10,115 bases of DNA from Prevotella sp. (lineage in GTDB: Bacteria; Bacteroidota; Bacteroidia; Bacteroidales; Dysgonomonadaceae), in NCBI GenBank assembly GCA_031260865.1, contig JAISKQ010000043.1:1-10115 (forward strand). Direction: 5' to 3'. Below the pieces are notes generated by a model. That model made no database searches and was not told the DNA's origin. It was given only the letters and a program-made list of their open reading frames with translations. Position 1 is the stretch's first letter. Each line of letters starts with the position of its first letter. A program made the position numbers and the translations under genes. Of the stretch, positions 1 to 7,946 are shown piece after piece.

Positions 1-312
1 GATTTCGGTAAAAGAGAGTTGCTGTATTTTTTCAAACAATGTGCTTCTGAGTCCGGCGCCGAATCCTATCGCCGTCCGCGATGATACATATATATTGACA
101 ATATTTATGATTAAGCCAATGATGGACACACCCACCATATAAACTCCTATTTGTGTGATTACCGATATATCGCGATATATCACGCCTTCATCGACTATCT
201 TCGCCATAAACCACGGCTGTATCGTTTCGCACAATACGGTAATCAAGACAAGAAAAGGGCTGATAAGCAAGCTAATTTTATAATTTTTCAGTATTTGCCA
301 GTATTTCTTCAT
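1..312 (-). CDS. ABC exporter subunit, N-terminal transmembrane part (partial, runs off the left edge)
   Basis: The reverse strand reads 104 codons from an ATG at 312 to the window edge with no stop. A TAG codon lies directly upstream in frame, so this ATG is the first possible start. The protein begins MKKYWQILKNYKISLLIS, then has a hydrophobic segment (about residues 13-28) followed by PWFMAKIVDEGV. A second hydrophobic segment (about 47-70) leads to SRTAIGFGAGLRSTLFEKIQ. This order is typical of the first two membrane helices and first cytoplasmic loop of type I ABC exporters (MdlB/MsbA-like, permease fused to ATPase). The ATPase domain is outside the window, so substrate and direction cannot be read. 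It is divergent from the FG-GAP gene. No Shine-Dalgarno sequence is seen, as is usual in Bacteroidetes. Alternative: a half-transporter with a separate ATPase subunit. Confidence 0.8.
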   Translation of the reverse strand, partial: MKKYWQILKNYKISLLISPFLVLITVLCETIQPWFMAKIVDEGVIYRDISVITQIGVYMVGVSIIGLIINIVNIYVSSRTAIGFGAGLRSTLFEKIQQLSFTEI

Positions 313-365
313 CTAACTATACATAAAAGGTCTAACGCGTTATTGTTGTTTTGCATAATCGCCGG

Positions 366-385
366 TAAAGATAATTCTAATTATC
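366..385 (-). promoter_or_regulatory. Candidate -7 box and overlapping palindrome upstream of the ABC exporter gene
   Basis: On the reverse strand TATCTTTA (366-373) matches the Bacteroides -7 consensus TAnnTTTG at 7 of 8 positions. It sits about 55 bases upstream of the exporter start. A clean -33 TTTG is not present at 19-21 bp. The perfect inverted repeat GATAATT-CT-AATTATC (370-385) overlaps the box, so a repressor bound there would compete with RNA polymerase. This is inference from position; no regulator is encoded in the window. Confidence 0.35.
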
Positions 386-485
386 GAAAAGTTGTTGTTT
401 CCATAACCCGATTTATTACCAATGAAGACGTCTTGTTTTTTATTTTACTTCGGAATAAAAAGCGGCTCTTTGTTCGCGCCACTAA

Positions 486-566
486 AGAATCAGAAGCGTT
501 GAACACCTTAAATTTGACCTCATCGAGGCGAAGCCCTATGCCAAACAAAGCAAACTGATAGACTAA
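486..566 (+). pseudogene. Possible C-terminal coding remnant of unknown origin
   Basis: Frame 486-566 lies between a TAA at 483-485 and a TAA at 564-566 and reads 26 residues, including KFDLIEAKPYAKQSKLID. The residue mix and codon choice look coding, and the stop is followed within two bases by a hairpin, as at a true gene end. There is no start codon and I do not recognise the family. It may be the tail of a decayed gene, or chance. Confidence is low. Confidence 0.2.
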
Positions 567-567
567 G

Positions 568-601
568 AAATAGGAATATCTTAAAAAATATTTCTATTTT
601 T
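568..601 (+). terminator. Weak AT-rich terminator-like hairpin
   Basis: AAATAGGAATAT (568-579) pairs with ATATTTCTATTT (588-599) over 12 positions with one G-U wobble and an 8-base loop, followed by a short T run. It lies two bases after the stop of the coding-like tail at 486-566. It is weak because only two pairs are G-C or G-U. Confidence 0.3.
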
Positions 602-767
602 ACATTCAATTTATTTTTTACAATATACAATTTAAGAAGGCTATCTTTTCGTATTTGCCCTGACATTGCTCGAATTTCACTTAATTTGCTGTATTTGAGA
701 TGTATATCCGGTAAAAAAATGTCCAAAATTTACAAAAGACAGACTAAGATCAATAATAGAATAGAGA

Positions 768-2885
768 ATGAAGATAATCAGACTAATTTTTTTGCCGATG
801 GCAATATACTTGTTGTTACCCTCCCCGCTATTTGCCCAAACAATGGCGTACGACAACCCCGATAATATTATTATTGATGACGGTAAAACATGCTGGACTC
901 AGGCGAGTTCGTTTGATTTTAGTATGAAACAAATGTATTCGGTCAGTCAAGGCAATGAGAATACCTCTGTTTTGGTCGGCGATTTGGACGGCGACGGCTT
1001 GCCCGAAATTGTTTGCTATGGTTATAAGAGTACCTCTCCCAAAAGTACCGATGAAATAGAGGAATTGCATATATTGAACGGACAAACAGGCGCGCTTAAA
1101 GCCATTATTCCTTTGGGTGTAAAGATAACACAAGCTCTCCATTGCTTTGCTCCTATGATCGCGGCGATAGTGGATGCCGATGGCAGTGGGTTGGGGCAAG
1201 TGATAGTAGCCATGCCGGGAACCGATAATAATGCCAATTCCGGAGGAGAAGATAAAAGGGTGGTAAAATCGTATAAACCGAATATAGTCAACGGAGTGTG
1301 GCAACGGGAAATGAAAGAGTTTTGGACTTCGTCGAAACCGTGGATGAATCCTACCGAAAAGGCTTCAGGTTATGATCCTTACACACAGCCTTATATAGCC
1401 GATTTGAATGGCGATGGAGTTCCGGAAGTCATTGTCCAAAATAGAATATTTAATGCCGCCACAGGCGCCTATCTAGGCGAAACAGAGCCGATTGAAGACG
1501 CTTTCACGGGGCGATACGTTGCAAGTGGCGCCAATCAAAAAGTTAATTTTATGGAAGTGGCGGATTTCGACAACGACGGCAACCAAGAAATCGCCGCCGG
1601 CGGTAAAGTTTACAAGGTCGAATTTAACGCTGATAAAACGACCGTTACTTGTAAGCTTTGGAAAGAAATGCCCGCTATCGCCGATGGTTTCACCACGGTG
1701 GCGGATGTCAATCTGGATGGCGAATTAGATGTTGTCACCGTTAGTATTGTCACCAGCAGTATAGCACATATATACGTTTGGACTCCGACAACGGAAACTT
1801 TAATAGCGGATATTGCGACAGATATTAAGCCAGGGTCAGGGGCTGTCGCGATTCCATTTGTCGGCGACATTGACGGGTTTACAGATCCGTCAACCGGTTT
1901 GAAATATCCCGAAATTTGTATTTGTCTCTATCAGGCTGTTGTAGCTTATAAATATAATCCGGGTTCGAAAACATTTTCAAAAAAATGGAAACTGAGCACA
2001 ACGGATGCGTCAGGTATGACAGGGCTTACTTTATATGACTTCAATAACGATGGAATCAAAGAAATAGTTTATCGCGACATGACTAAATTAAGAATATTGA
2101 ATGGTGTGGCAGATAATAAAGAACCTGTTTTGGCAGGAGCCGGCGCGGAGTTTTCAGTCCTTTCGTTCACAAGTTTGGAATTTCCGGTAATAGCCGATTT
2201 GAATGGCGACGGCAGCGCCAATATTCTTGTGACAGGACGTAGCAGTGGTAACGCGAATATACCTTCAAATCAACGTCTTTACGCTTTTGAATCCGCCTCC
2301 ACGCCTTGGACTTCAGCTCAGAAAGTTTGGAATCAAGTGAACTATCAACCCTTGCAAATCAATGAAGATTTGACGGTGCCACGTCATCCTATTCCCAAAA
2401 ACACAAAGTTTGGCGATGATTATATGTATAACGGCTCGATGATGCAAATGTCCAAAGTGGCGAAGTTGCCGGACGGAACATACCGACCCGCGCAATTGGC
2501 GTCCGACCCTGCTGTGGATAGGATAGAGAAAGTAGAAAAGGATGCCGATACTCTTACCTATACGGTTTATATTACCAATTATGGAAGTATCAATACCAAC
2601 ATCGCGTTGCCGGTAGCATTATACGCGCAAGCCAAACCGGAAGTAGGCAGCGCTAATTTCATAAGCAGCAAGCCGATAGGAGTGGTTTTACAACCGGGCG
2701 AAAGCGCTACTTTATCTTGGGATGTTCCCGCGAATATCACAACAGCCGGAATATCGGCGCGTATTCAAGATGACGGCGTTAAATTTCCTTGCGATGGCTC
2801 TCTCGATTGTAATTACAATAACAACACGCGCGCTATAACTCCACCGGCAATCTTGCTGCCGATAAATCGTATTCGTCAATATTGA
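768..2885 (+). CDS. Exported FG-GAP/VCBS repeat protein with C-terminal CARDB-like domain
   Basis: 705 residues. The N-terminus (MKIIRLIFLPMAIYLLLPSP, then LFAQ) is a classical signal peptide with likely cleavage after residue 24, so the protein leaves the cytoplasm. Residues about 65-490 carry repeated FG-GAP blades with calcium-binding type loops: GDLDGDGLPE (71-80), VDADGSG (135-141), ADLNGDGVPE (211-220), ADFDNDGNQE (265-274), ADVNLDGELD (312-321), GDIDG (366-370), YDFNNDGIKE (423-432) and ADLNGDG (476-482). Together they suggest a seven- or eight-bladed beta-propeller. The segment VWNQVNYQPLQINEDLTVPR (520-539) recurs, as I recall, in large Bacteroidetes surface proteins after such propellers. 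Residues about 585-690 look like a beta-sandwich of the CARDB kind, with two cysteines (C675, C681). No C-terminal secretion (T9SS) domain or membrane anchor is visible; the end TPPAILLPINRIRQY is unlike such domains and may follow a frameshift near 2830. Role unknown; a surface or periplasmic binding/adhesion protein is likely. Confidence 0.85.
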   Translation: MKIIRLIFLPMAIYLLLPSPLFAQTMAYDNPDNIIIDDGKTCWTQASSFDFSMKQMYSVSQGNENTSVLVGDLDGDGLPEIVCYGYKSTSPKSTDEIEELHILNGQTGALKAIIPLGVKITQALHCFAPMIAAIVDADGSGLGQVIVAMPGTDNNANSGGEDKRVVKSYKPNIVNGVWQREMKEFWTSSKPWMNPTEKASGYDPYTQPYIADLNGDGVPEVIVQNRIFNAATGAYLGETEPIEDAFTGRYVASGANQKVNFMEVADFDNDGNQEIAAGGKVYKVEFNADKTTVTCKLWKEMPAIADGFTTVADVNLDGELDVVTVSIVTSSIAHIYVWTPTTETLIADIATDIKPGSGAVAIPFVGDIDGFTDPSTGLKYPEICICLYQAVVAYKYNPGSKTFSKKWKLSTTDASGMTGLTLYDFNNDGIKEIVYRDMTKLRILNGVADNKEPVLAGAGAEFSVLSFTSLEFPVIADLNGDGSANILVTGRSSGNANIPSNQRLYAFESASTPWTSAQKVWNQVNYQPLQINEDLTVPRHPIPKNTKFGDDYMYNGSMMQMSKVAKLPDGTYRPAQLASDPAVDRIEKVEKDADTLTYTVYITNYGSINTNIALPVALYAQAKPEVGSANFISSKPIGVVLQPGESATLSWDVPANITTAGISARIQDDGVKFPCDGSLDCNYNNNTRAITPPAILLPINRIRQY

Positions 2886-3059
2886 AAGGCATTACCCCGA
2901 AAACTAACGAGAAAAATTTTTCGTAAAAAGCGTCTAAATCTGTTGTTTTTTTGAAACAAAATTATCTAATATATGAGTTGGAAGTTTTAAGTAATAAGCT
3001 TTGAGCTTGCAGGTGTGCAAGAACGAAGAATGGGCAAAGCAATGATTGACTAAAAAAAG

Positions 3060-3182
3060 TGTTACGTTTGTCACTTTTTAAGTTTTGAGTTTTCAAGTGT
3101 ACAAGTTTACAAGAGTTCTAACAAGCTAGTAAACTTGAAATCTAGTAAACTACTTACTACTGTTACTTTTGTCACCTTTTAA
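3060..3182. repeat. Short direct repeats, first cluster
   Basis: A 22-base motif TGTTAC(T/G)TTTGTCAC(C/T)TTTTAA occurs at 3060-3081 (two mismatches), 3161-3182 and, exactly, again at 3615-3636. Between the first two copies, TTTTAAGTTTTGAG (3076-3089) and a 26-base block at 3098-3123 recur exactly at 3489-3502 and 3503-3528. The 26-base block contains 8-bp near-repeats CAAGTGTA, CAAGTTTA, CAAGAGTT. Such periodic filler is common between Bacteroidales genes in my experience. Confidence 0.75.
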
Positions 3183-3189
3183 GATTTAA

Positions 3190-3485
3190 GAGCCCACTGG
3201 TTCAATTTAATGCGTCATCGAGGTCTTGTCGGGCGTCAGCCAACGCCGTTTACTTCATGGACGGGGCACCCGCAGGGCGAAAAAGGCGTAAAACGAAAAC
3301 GTGTTTGAGCTTAGCCGCCGATTCGGATATAACAGCATTTGGAGCGAGTTTTTTCGTTTAGCCTTTAAGTCCGTAGCGGGTCGGCCTATGAAGTAGGCGT
3401 TAAAGCGTTTTTGCTTCCTTTTGCGGCTTTGGGCAAAAGGAAGGCAAGCAATCTGTGATTGCGCGCAGGAAAAATAGCCGACAAA
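3190..3485. repeat. Large imperfect inverted-repeat element (probable dispersed intergenic repeat)
   Basis: Sequence 3244-3300 and the reverse complement of 3349-3399 align along most of their length. CGCC..TACTTCAT..ACCCGC pairs with the 3373-3399 side, and AAAGGC(G)TAAA.CGAAAA pairs with the 3349-3369 side. The result is a long imperfect stem with a 48-base loop. GC content is higher than in the flanks. A second hairpin follows: CTTCCTTTTGC (3414-3424) with GCAAAAGGAAG (3433-3443). The plus strand has an open frame at 3191-3361 reading MDGAPAGRKRRKTKT; I recall similar short hypothetical proteins annotated many times in Bacteroidales genomes, which fits a repeat and not a gene. Direct-repeat segments lie on both sides. 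Function unknown; possibilities are a MITE-like element or a structured RNA. The boundaries are approximate. Confidence 0.65.
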
Positions 3486-3488
3486 AAA

Positions 3489-3540
3489 TTTTAAGTTTTG
3501 AGTGTACAAGTTTACAAGAGTTCTAACATGTTAGTAAACT
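3489..3540. repeat. Second copy of the 8-bp-periodic direct repeat
   Basis: Positions 3489-3528 repeat 3076-3089 plus 3098-3123 exactly, lacking only the 8 bases between them (3090-3097). Both copies are followed by a near-identical TAGTAAACT (3127-3135 and 3532-3540). The copies bracket the inverted-repeat element at 3190-3485. Confidence 0.75.
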
Positions 3541-3614
3541 AAGAGAAAAGTTACGAGTCACAAGACAATGAGAGAATGGACGAAAAAAGAGACAGAGAAA
3601 GCAGATGGAAAAAC

Positions 3615-3636
3615 TGTTACTTTTGTCACCTTTTAA
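3615..3636. repeat. Third copy of the 22-base motif
   Basis: Identical over 22 bases to 3161-3182, and preceded in both cases by CTG overlap (C at 3614 and 3160). It lies immediately beyond the ppdK terminator on the reverse strand. Confidence 0.7.
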
Positions 3637-3640
3637 CAAT

Positions 3641-3672
3641 AAAAAGGCTGTCCCAACTTTGTGGAACAGCCT
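3641..3672 (-). terminator. Intrinsic terminator of ppdK
   Basis: On the reverse strand a stem AGGCTGTTCC / GGGACAGCCT (3672-3663 with 3654-3645, one T-G wobble) encloses the 8-base loop ACAAAGTT. It is followed by TTTTTATTG. The stem starts 26 bases after the ppdK stop codon, the expected geometry for a rho-independent terminator. Confidence 0.9.
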
Positions 3673-3697
3673 CTCATTACTTTATTTATTTGCCTGC

Positions 3698-6430
<2,733 letters not shown>

Positions 6431-6590
6431 ACTGTAAAGATTTTTAAAAGGTTATAATATTAAATTTATTAAAATGTTTTTTTTCAAATTTTGTGTAAGA
6501 AACAGATTGCTATTAGACATAGCAAATCCAGCCCAATGTTAGGAAAAAAATATTGAAAAACAAAGGATTTTAGGGTAATTTAAGGTCGCA

Positions 6591-6724
6591 GACCTATAAT
6601 CAGTCGTGAATAACTTTTAAATAGTTAACAGGGAGTAGTATGCAGTCAACAAGGATTGGCTCTGTTAAGAAAATAAAAAAATGCGATTTTATTTTCTTAA
6701 TCACTACTGACCGACTATAAAGTC
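6591..6724. repeat. Nested inverted repeats of unknown function
   Basis: An outer imperfect pair joins 6591-6609 with 6701-6724: TCAC(G/T)ACTGA and TATA..GTC match, with a 5-base insertion on the right. Inside, TTAAGAAAATAAAA (6665-6678) and TTTTATTTTCTTAA (6687-6700) form a perfect 14-bp stem with an 8-base loop, directly abutting the outer right arm. TTAACAG (6625-6631) could compete by pairing with CTGTTAA (6662-6668). It may be a remnant of a mobile element or a structured RNA; no T run or promoter clearly assigns it. Confidence 0.5.
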
Positions 6725-6821
6725 AAAAAAGGGGGTAATACTTCTCGGTTTCGCCCCAAAGTTGTAAATTTGTTTAACCACAAACAATTTTAAACGTAGG
6801 CTAAAATAGCGAAAAAAATAG

Positions 6822-6947
6822 TCGGACAGCCGAAAAGAAGGCGTGAGTCTTGAGAAGTTTTACGCCTTTGATTCGACAACGATAAGCCTGTTTTTAAATG
6901 TATTGAAAGGCATAGGTCGTAATTCGAAAGGCTATTTGACAAACTAA
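6822..6947 (+). pseudogene. IS4-family transposase remnant (first catalytic Asp region)
   Basis: The plus frame 6822-6947, between TAG at 6819 and TAA at 6945, reads EKFYAFDSTTISLF and then LNVLKGIGRNSKG. This matches my memory of Bacteroidales IS4-type DDE transposases, where DSTTISLF carries the first catalytic aspartate and is followed by KGVGR.P..GKKKGG. The similarity stops at about 6932, just where the lysine/glycine-rich segment should begin, and no start codon or further DDE residues are present. So it is a short fossil of a once about 400-residue enzyme. The frame just upstream (KIAKKIVGQPKRRRES, other frame) might be a frameshifted continuation, but I cannot confirm it. Confidence 0.6.
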
Positions 6948-6989
6948 ATGACGATCCGGCAACGTCCCACATTTATATATGAAATGACA

Positions 6990-7012
6990 AAAGCCCGAAT
7001 CTATCGGGCTTT
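6990..7012 (-). terminator. Intrinsic terminator of the beta-barrel protein gene
   Basis: AAAGCCCGA (6990-6998) and TCGGGCTTT (7004-7012) form a perfect 9-bp stem with loop ATCTA. On the reverse strand it lies about 24 bases after the stop at 7036 and ends in TTTTG. The symmetric A and T ends mean it could also act on plus-strand transcripts. Confidence 0.9.
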
Positions 7013-7035
7013 CATATCTGTATCTCTATTTATCT

Positions 7036-7641
7036 TTAGAATTTATATCCTACTGTTAAATAAGCATTTGAGTTTTTAACCGATACATTTGCTTCATCCA
7101 TTATTTTAGCTAATCCGAAGTCCCAGCCTAAGCCAACTCCAATTTTGCCAAATTCAGCGCCAACGCCTAGGCCTACACCGAAATCGAATCGTTTAAATTT
7201 ACTTATAGCTTCTCCCGCATCGCTAAAAATGCCAATGCTGGCACCATCGTAGCTCCAATTACCACCGGCTAAATAACCAAGGTATGGTCCGGCGTGGAAC
7301 ACAATGTTTGTACCTTCCGCAACGGCTAATTTATACCCTACATGTATAGGCAATTGAATATAGGACAAACCTAATTTCATAGTCTCTCCTTCGTCTGAAA
7401 GTTTAGCGCCTTTAAGGGAATATTCCAAACCTGTCAACAGATATACATCCTGAGCAATGCCAAAATCCACAGTAACACCGGCATTAAAGCCTATTTTAGC
7501 TTTAGTACCGTCAGAGTCACCCGTTAAATTAGAAAGATTAACGCCTGCCTTTATCCCAAAAGTAATAGGCGTCTGTGCACTTGCGTTTACGCCCATCAAA
7601 AGAGCGATCGCAATCAAACTGGTCTTGATAATAGTTTTCAT
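7036..7641 (-). CDS. Outer-membrane beta-barrel protein (porin family, PF13568-like)
   Basis: 201 residues from the ATG at 7641. A TTG two codons further upstream is possible but less likely, since MKTIIKTSLIAIALLMGVNA then SAQ is a complete signal peptide with cleavage at about residue 23. The mature part starts ITFGIKAGVNLSNLTG, the hallmark opening strand of the Bacteroidetes outer-membrane beta-barrel families. It continues as alternating glycine-rich amphipathic strands (INLE-type: LLTGLEYSLKGAKL, YIQLPIHVGYKL, FHAGPYLGYLAGG, FDFGVGLGVGAEFGKIGVGL) and ends AYLTVGYKF with a terminal phenylalanine, the usual outer-membrane assembly signal. About eight strands would fit the length. It has its own promoter and terminator, so it is monocistronic. 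The C-terminal end of a second barrel gene lies just upstream (7830-7946), suggesting an ancestral tandem pair. No ligand can be inferred. Confidence 0.9.
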   Translation of the reverse strand: MKTIIKTSLIAIALLMGVNASAQTPITFGIKAGVNLSNLTGDSDGTKAKIGFNAGVTVDFGIAQDVYLLTGLEYSLKGAKLSDEGETMKLGLSYIQLPIHVGYKLAVAEGTNIVFHAGPYLGYLAGGNWSYDGASIGIFSDAGEAISKFKRFDFGVGLGVGAEFGKIGVGLGWDFGLAKIMDEANVSVKNSNAYLTVGYKF

Positions 7642-7688
7642 AAGCAAGTTTTAAATTAGGTTAGTGAAATATTTAGAAAAAGTAAACT

Positions 7689-7702
7689 CCTTAAATTTAA
7701 GG
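7689..7702. promoter_or_regulatory. Perfect 14-bp palindrome in the 5' leader of the beta-barrel gene
   Basis: CCTTAAATTTAAGG reads the same on both strands. It lies about 20-30 bases downstream of the expected transcription start and about 50 bases before the start codon. That position suits a dimeric repressor, but no regulator is encoded nearby, and an AT-rich leader can contain such a palindrome by chance. Confidence 0.35.
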
Positions 7703-7729
7703 TTTTAATTCAGTTTGTTAAATTTTTCG

Positions 7730-7760
7730 TAAAGATATTCTTTTATTTTAAATATACAAA
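7730..7760 (-). promoter_or_regulatory. Bacteroides-type promoter of the beta-barrel gene
   Basis: On the reverse strand TTTG (7760-7757) is followed after 19 bp by TATCTTTA (7737-7730), matching the -33 TTTG exactly and the -7 TAnnTTTG at 7 of 8 positions. Transcription would start near 7723, giving a leader of about 80 bases that contains the palindrome at 7689-7702. Confidence 0.6.
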
Positions 7761-7768
7761 TAAATAAT

Positions 7769-7801
7769 AAAAAAAATCTCACAAAATGTAAGACTTTTTT
7801 T
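7769..7801. terminator. Bidirectional intrinsic terminator behind the barrel-gene remnant
   Basis: A8 (7769-7776), TCTCACA (7777-7783), loop AAA, TGTAAGA (7787-7793), C, T7 (7795-7801). The stem has one wobble or mismatch depending on strand and is extended by A-T pairing. On the reverse strand it lies about 28 bases after the stop of the barrel remnant at 7830, so it was probably that gene's terminator. It also insulates the promoter at 7730-7760. Confidence 0.65.
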
Positions 7802-7829
7802 ATACGTTATTCTAATTAGTGTATATGTC

Positions 7830-7946
7830 TTAGAATAAGAATTTAACGCCTACCTGAAGATTTCCAACTTCCCTATCAGCTATTGAATTGAAAGGATTCG
7901 TTCCTATACTAAAAGAAGAGCCTCCTCCATCAGAAGAACAGACTCG
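7830..7946 (-). pseudogene. C-terminal remnant of a second outer-membrane beta-barrel protein
   Basis: The reverse strand between a TAG (7947-7949) and a TAA (7830-7832) reads 38 residues, including SSFSIGTNPFNSIADREVG and then NLQVGVKFLF. The alternating hydrophobic last strand ending in phenylalanine is typical of Bacteroidetes outer-membrane barrel proteins, as in the intact neighbour, which ends AYLTVGYKF. It has no start and about 150 residues are missing; its 5' end abuts and overlaps the transposase fragment at 7930-8151. The terminator at 7769-7801 remains. I infer that a tandem copy of the neighbouring barrel gene was truncated by an insertion or deletion involving the transposase. 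Confidence 0.5.

Larger units (their letters stand above)
313..767. other. Divergent intergenic region between ABC exporter and FG-GAP gene
   Basis: This 455-bp AT-rich spacer holds the candidate exporter promoter and palindrome near 366-385. It also holds a short coding-like tail at 486-566 followed by an AT-rich hairpin at 568-599. Upstream of 768 I see only weak promoter matches (TATCTTTT near 651, TGTATTTG near 690) without a well-placed -33 TTTG, so I do not call a promoter for the FG-GAP gene. The longer open frames across it have unconvincing composition. Confidence 0.5.
2886..3697. other. Repeat-rich intergenic region between the FG-GAP gene and ppdK
   Basis: This 800-bp non-coding stretch separates two convergent genes. 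It holds a small hairpin CTTGCA-ggtg-TGCAAG (3006-3021), three copies of a 22-base motif, a duplicated 8-bp-periodic segment, one large inverted-repeat element, and the ppdK terminator. No credible gene is seen; the open frames at 3191-3361 (plus) and 3255-3509 (minus) are by-products of the repeat element. Confidence 0.7.
6431..7035. other. Intergenic region upstream of ppdK with inverted repeats and a transposase fossil
   Basis: The first 150 bases are very AT-rich and should hold the ppdK promoter (reverse strand), but I see no good TTTG/TAnnTTTG pair. Then come nested inverted repeats (6591-6724), a hairpin-like AAATTTGTTT/AAACAATTTT (6766-6775 with 6782-6791, one mismatched pair), and an IS4-type transposase fragment (6822-6947). 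The shared terminator of the beta-barrel gene (6990-7012) ends the stretch. No intact gene is present. Confidence 0.6.

Noticed and set aside
151..558. Plus-strand open frame of 135 codons
   Set aside because: It lies mostly antisense to the ABC exporter start and has no recognisable domain; the exporter frame is clearly the real one.
520..726. Minus-strand open frame of 68 codons in the divergent spacer
   Set aside because: AT-driven composition (rich in K, I, F, L), no ribosome site, no family resemblance; it runs through the hairpin at 568-599.
3255..3509. Minus-strand open frame of 84 codons, and the plus frame at 3191-3361
   Set aside because: Both run through the inverted-repeat element and end or begin in its arms; they look like false genes created by the repeat.
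3060..3636. CRISPR array
   Set aside because: The repeats are few, unevenly spaced and not separated by unique spacers of constant length; no cas genes are present.
6731..6757. tRNA-like or riboswitch-like fold around GGGGG...CCCC
   Set aside because: Only four G-C pairs with a poor interior; no cloverleaf or known riboswitch core could be drawn.
6790..6972. Minus-strand open frame of 60 codons
   Set aside because: It is the shadow of the IS4-type transposase remnant, whose plus-strand frame carries the recognisable motif.
7642..7647. TTG start two codons upstream for the beta-barrel protein
   Set aside because: The ATG at 7641 gives a standard signal peptide start (MKTIIKTS); nothing favours the TTG.
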